This document shows, piece by piece, positions 6,983-9,017 of a DNA stretch of 9,017 nt. A model generated the notes under the pieces. It worked only from the letters and a program-made list of their open reading frames with translations. It ran no database searches and was not told the DNA's origin. The translations under genes and the position numbers were made by a program. The stretch lies in assembly GCA_030592025.1 (NCBI GenBank), contig JAUUZX010000029.1, positions 1-9,017 of the forward strand. Reading direction: 5' to 3'. The DNA comes from a bacterium. Its GTDB lineage: Bacteria > Krumholzibacteriota > Krumholzibacteria > LZORAL124-64-63. Within the stretch, counting starts at the first letter, position 1, and every line of letters begins with the position of its first letter.

Positions 6983-8281
6983 ATGCAAGAGGTCTGCCGT
7001 CGATTCACCGAGAAGAAGGCGCTGTTGGGCGTTCTGGGCCTGGGCTACGTGGGGTTGCCCCTGGCGGTGTCCTACGCCAAGGCCGGTTTCCGTGTTCTCG
7101 GATTCGAACTGTCGCAGGAGAAGACCGACGCCATCAACGCGAGCGAAAGCTACATCATCGACGTGGACCAGGCGGAACTCGCCGAGGTCGTCGGGGCAGG
7201 GCTTCTCGAGGCGACCACGGACTTAGCACGGCTGTCCGAGGTCGACAGCGTGAACATCTGCGTGCCGACGCCCCTCGGCAAGACCCGCGACCCCGACATC
7301 AGCTACATCCAGTCCGCCGTGGCGTCCATTGCGCCGTGCCTCCACCGGGGGATGGTGGTCATCCTTGAGAGCACGACTTACCCCGGCACGACCGAGGAGG
7401 TCATCCTCCCCAAGTTGGAGGAGAAGGGCCTGACCGTCGGGAAGGATTTCTTTCTGGCGTTCTCCCCGGAGCGCGTCGATCCCGGCAACCCGACCTACAA
7501 CACCATCAACATTCCCAAGGTCGTGGGCGGCGTGACCGAGGCCTGCACCGAGGTGGCGACGAGCCTTTACAGCCAGGTCATGGACACGGTCGTGCCGGTG
7601 TCCTCGGTGCGCGTGGCCGAGACGGTCAAGTTGCTGGAGAACACCTTCCGCAGCGTGAACATCGCCCTGGTGAACGAGATCGCCCTCATGTGCAGCGCCA
7701 TGGACATCGACGTGTGGGAGGTCATTGACGGGGCCGCGACCAAGCCCTTCGGTTTCATGCCGTTCTACCCTGGTCCGGGCCTGGGGGGGCACTGCATCCC
7801 CATCGATCCGTTCTACCTCGCCTGGAAGGCCAAGCAGGCGGGCAGCGAGGCGCGTTTCATCGAGTTGGCCGGGCAGGTCAACGGCGCCATGCCGCGCCAT
7901 GTGCTGAGCCTGGTGAACGATGCCCTCAACAGCCGGTACAAGGCCATCCGCGGCAGCAAGGTGCTGGTGGTGGGCGTGGCCTACAAGCCGGGCATCGACG
8001 ACCTGCGCGAATCGCCGGCCCTGGACATCCTCGAGTTGCTGGCGGCGCGGGGTGCCGAAACTTTCTGGTACGACACCGAGGTGGCGGGCCTGCCCGAGGG
8101 CATCTCCGGCACGCGTCACGATGAGTGGACACGGGAGGCCATCGAAGGCTACGATGCCGTGGTCATCGTCACGCCCCATCCCGGGGTCGATCATACGTTG
8201 CTGCTGGGGGCGGCGCCGGTGGTGGTCGACACGCGCAATTCCCTCAAGGGGCACACCGCGGAAAACCTGGTCACACTCTAA
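6983..8281 (+). CDS. UDP-N-acetylglucosamine 6-dehydrogenase-type nucleotide sugar dehydrogenase (WbpA/TviB type)
   Basis: A 432-residue NAD-dependent enzyme of the UDP-glucose/GDP-mannose dehydrogenase family. It oxidises the C6 hydroxyl of a UDP-sugar to the uronic acid in two steps. The N-terminal Rossmann motif is GVLGLGYVGLPLA (GxGxxG at 19-24). STTYPGTTEEV and FSPERVDPG follow. The central helix region is LLENTFRSVNIALVNEIA. The catalytic Cys271 lies in GPGLGGHCIPIDPFYL, and the C-terminal domain has GVAYKPGIDDLRESPAL. The GGHCIPIDPFY form and the FGFMPFYPGPG stretch are typical of the WbpA/TviB branch that uses UDP-GlcNAc. Plain UDP-glucose dehydrogenases and WecC usually differ there. 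The epimerase downstream supports synthesis of UDP-GlcNAcA or UDP-GalNAcA for surface polysaccharide. Exact substrate is inferred. The 100-base gap before it shows no convincing promoter. Confidence 0.92.
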   Translation: MQEVCRRFTEKKALLGVLGLGYVGLPLAVSYAKAGFRVLGFELSQEKTDAINASESYIIDVDQAELAEVVGAGLLEATTDLARLSEVDSVNICVPTPLGKTRDPDISYIQSAVASIAPCLHRGMVVILESTTYPGTTEEVILPKLEEKGLTVGKDFFLAFSPERVDPGNPTYNTINIPKVVGGVTEACTEVATSLYSQVMDTVVPVSSVRVAETVKLLENTFRSVNIALVNEIALMCSAMDIDVWEVIDGAATKPFGFMPFYPGPGLGGHCIPIDPFYLAWKAKQAGSEARFIELAGQVNGAMPRHVLSLVNDALNSRYKAIRGSKVLVVGVAYKPGIDDLRESPALDILELLAARGAETFWYDTEVAGLPEGISGTRHDEWTREAIEGYDAVVIVTPHPGVDHTLLLGAAPVVVDTRNSLKGHTAENLVTL

Positions 8282-8289
8282 TCACCCGC

Positions 8290-8297
8290 AAGGCGGA
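8290..8297 (+). promoter_or_regulatory. Ribosome binding site for the CTG-started epimerase
   Basis: AAGGCGGA lies just before CTG 8301; its AAGG core (8290-8293) is 7 bases from the CTG. It is the only Shine-Dalgarno-like stretch at the correct place for the epimerase N-terminus, so it supports initiation there. Confidence 0.55.
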
Positions 8298-8300
8298 TCC

Positions 8301-9017
8301 CTGACACGTTATCTCGTCACCGGCGGTGCCGGTTTCATCGGGTCACACCTGACCCGGGAGCTGGTGAACCGCGGCCACGATGTGGTCGTGCTCGACAATC
8401 TCTCGACCGGGCGTCCGGAGAACCTCGCGGACCTGCGCGAGCGCATCCGCTTCGTCGAGGGCAGCATCACGGAACTGGACACGGTGCTCTCCTGCTGCGA
8501 GGGCGTCGACTGCGTGTTCCACCAGGCCGCCTTGCCGAGCGTGCCGCGCAGCGTCAAGGACCCCCTCATGAGCGACGAGCACAACGTGGGGGGCACCCTG
8601 CGCGTGTTCTGGGGTGCGCACCAGCAGGGTGTGCGCCGGGTGGTCTACGCGGCGAGCAGTTCCGTCTACGGCAACACCGAGGAGTTGCCCAAGCACGAGG
8701 GGATGCAGCCGCGCCCCATGTCGCCCTACGCGGTGAACAAGCGGGTGGGCGAACTCTACGGGTCGGTTTTCAACGACCTGTACGGCCTGAGCACCATTGG
8801 GCTGCGCTACTTCAATGTTTTCGGTCCGTGGCAGGACCCCCAGAGCCAGTATGCGGCGGTGGTGCCGCTCTTCATCACGCTGCTGTTGGCGGGAGAGCCG
8901 CCGGTCATCCACGGTGATGGCGGGCAGTCGAGGGATTTCACGTACATCGCCAACGTCGTCGAGGCCAACCTGGCCGCCGCCGCCGCTCCGGACGAAGCGG
9001 GTGGGCGCAGCTACAAC
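8301..9017 (+). CDS. NAD-dependent UDP-GlcNAc/GlcNAcA 4-epimerase (WbpP/TviC type), 3' end outside window, likely CTG start
   Basis: The first 239 residues of an extended short-chain dehydrogenase/reductase; the frame is still open at the window edge. Seen in order: the nucleotide-binding motif TGGAGFIG (residues 7-14), LDNLSTG, HQAALPSVPRSV, SSSVYG with the catalytic Ser region at 119-121, and YAVNK with Tyr143 and Lys147. RYFNVFGPWQDP, GDGGQSRDFTYI and NVVEANL follow. This set matches WbpP/TviC/WbgU-type epimerases, which invert C4 of UDP-GlcNAc or UDP-GlcNAcA to the Gal form. No ATG, GTG or TTG exists in frame near the N-terminus. The first GTG, at 8364, would delete the NAD motif. CTG 8301 follows AAGGCGGA and gives (M)TRYLVTGG, the expected family start. 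It lies 19 bases after the dehydrogenase stop, so the two are probably co-transcribed. Sugar specificity is inferred. Confidence 0.9.
   Translation, partial: MTRYLVTGGAGFIGSHLTRELVNRGHDVVVLDNLSTGRPENLADLRERIRFVEGSITELDTVLSCCEGVDCVFHQAALPSVPRSVKDPLMSDEHNVGGTLRVFWGAHQQGVRRVVYAASSSVYGNTEELPKHEGMQPRPMSPYAVNKRVGELYGSVFNDLYGLSTIGLRYFNVFGPWQDPQSQYAAVVPLFITLLLAGEPPVIHGDGGQSRDFTYIANVVEANLAAAAAPDEAGGRSYN

Overview
The window is about 9 kb of GC-rich bacterial chromosome with every recognisable gene on the plus strand. It has two parts. Positions 1 to 6141 form a tightly packed housekeeping run: the 3' end of folD, ispA, a divergent-PAP2/DUF212 membrane protein, dxs, nadK and recN. Most junctions overlap by 1 to 8 bases, which suggests one operon with translational coupling. 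Two steps of isoprenoid supply (dxs, entry into the MEP pathway; ispA, making farnesyl diphosphate) sit with folate C1 metabolism (folD), NADP synthesis (nadK) and DNA repair (recN). Related clusters are common in proteobacteria and other Gram-negative lineages, but xseA and xseB, which often lie between folD and ispA, are absent here.

After recN there is a short spacer with a good sigma70-type promoter driving a tRNA-Arg gene (anticodon CCG, CCA encoded). Two overlapping small genes for unrecognised membrane proteins follow.

From 6983 a second programme starts. It opens with a UDP-N-acetylglucosamine 6-dehydrogenase-type nucleotide sugar dehydrogenase (WbpA/TviB type). Next is a WbpP/TviC-type NAD-dependent epimerase that runs off the end of the window. 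Together they would make UDP-GlcNAcA and/or UDP-GalNAc(A) for a surface polysaccharide, so this looks like the left edge of an O-antigen or capsule cluster. The epimerase has no ATG, GTG or TTG at the right place. It appears to start at CTG 8301 behind a plausible Shine-Dalgarno sequence.

Taxonomy cannot be fixed from the sequence. High GC, strong Shine-Dalgarno sites, DUF212 inside an isoprenoid operon and a small protein with a DUF4834-like look fit a GC-rich Gram-negative lineage (deltaproteobacterial or a GC-rich FCB-group candidate phylum). This is a weak inference. I see no transposon, integrase, CRISPR array, phage gene or toxin-antitoxin pair. Most of the window is ordinary. The points worth a second look are the CTG start, the DUF212 protein that has lost its signature motif, and the small membrane-protein pair next to the tRNA.
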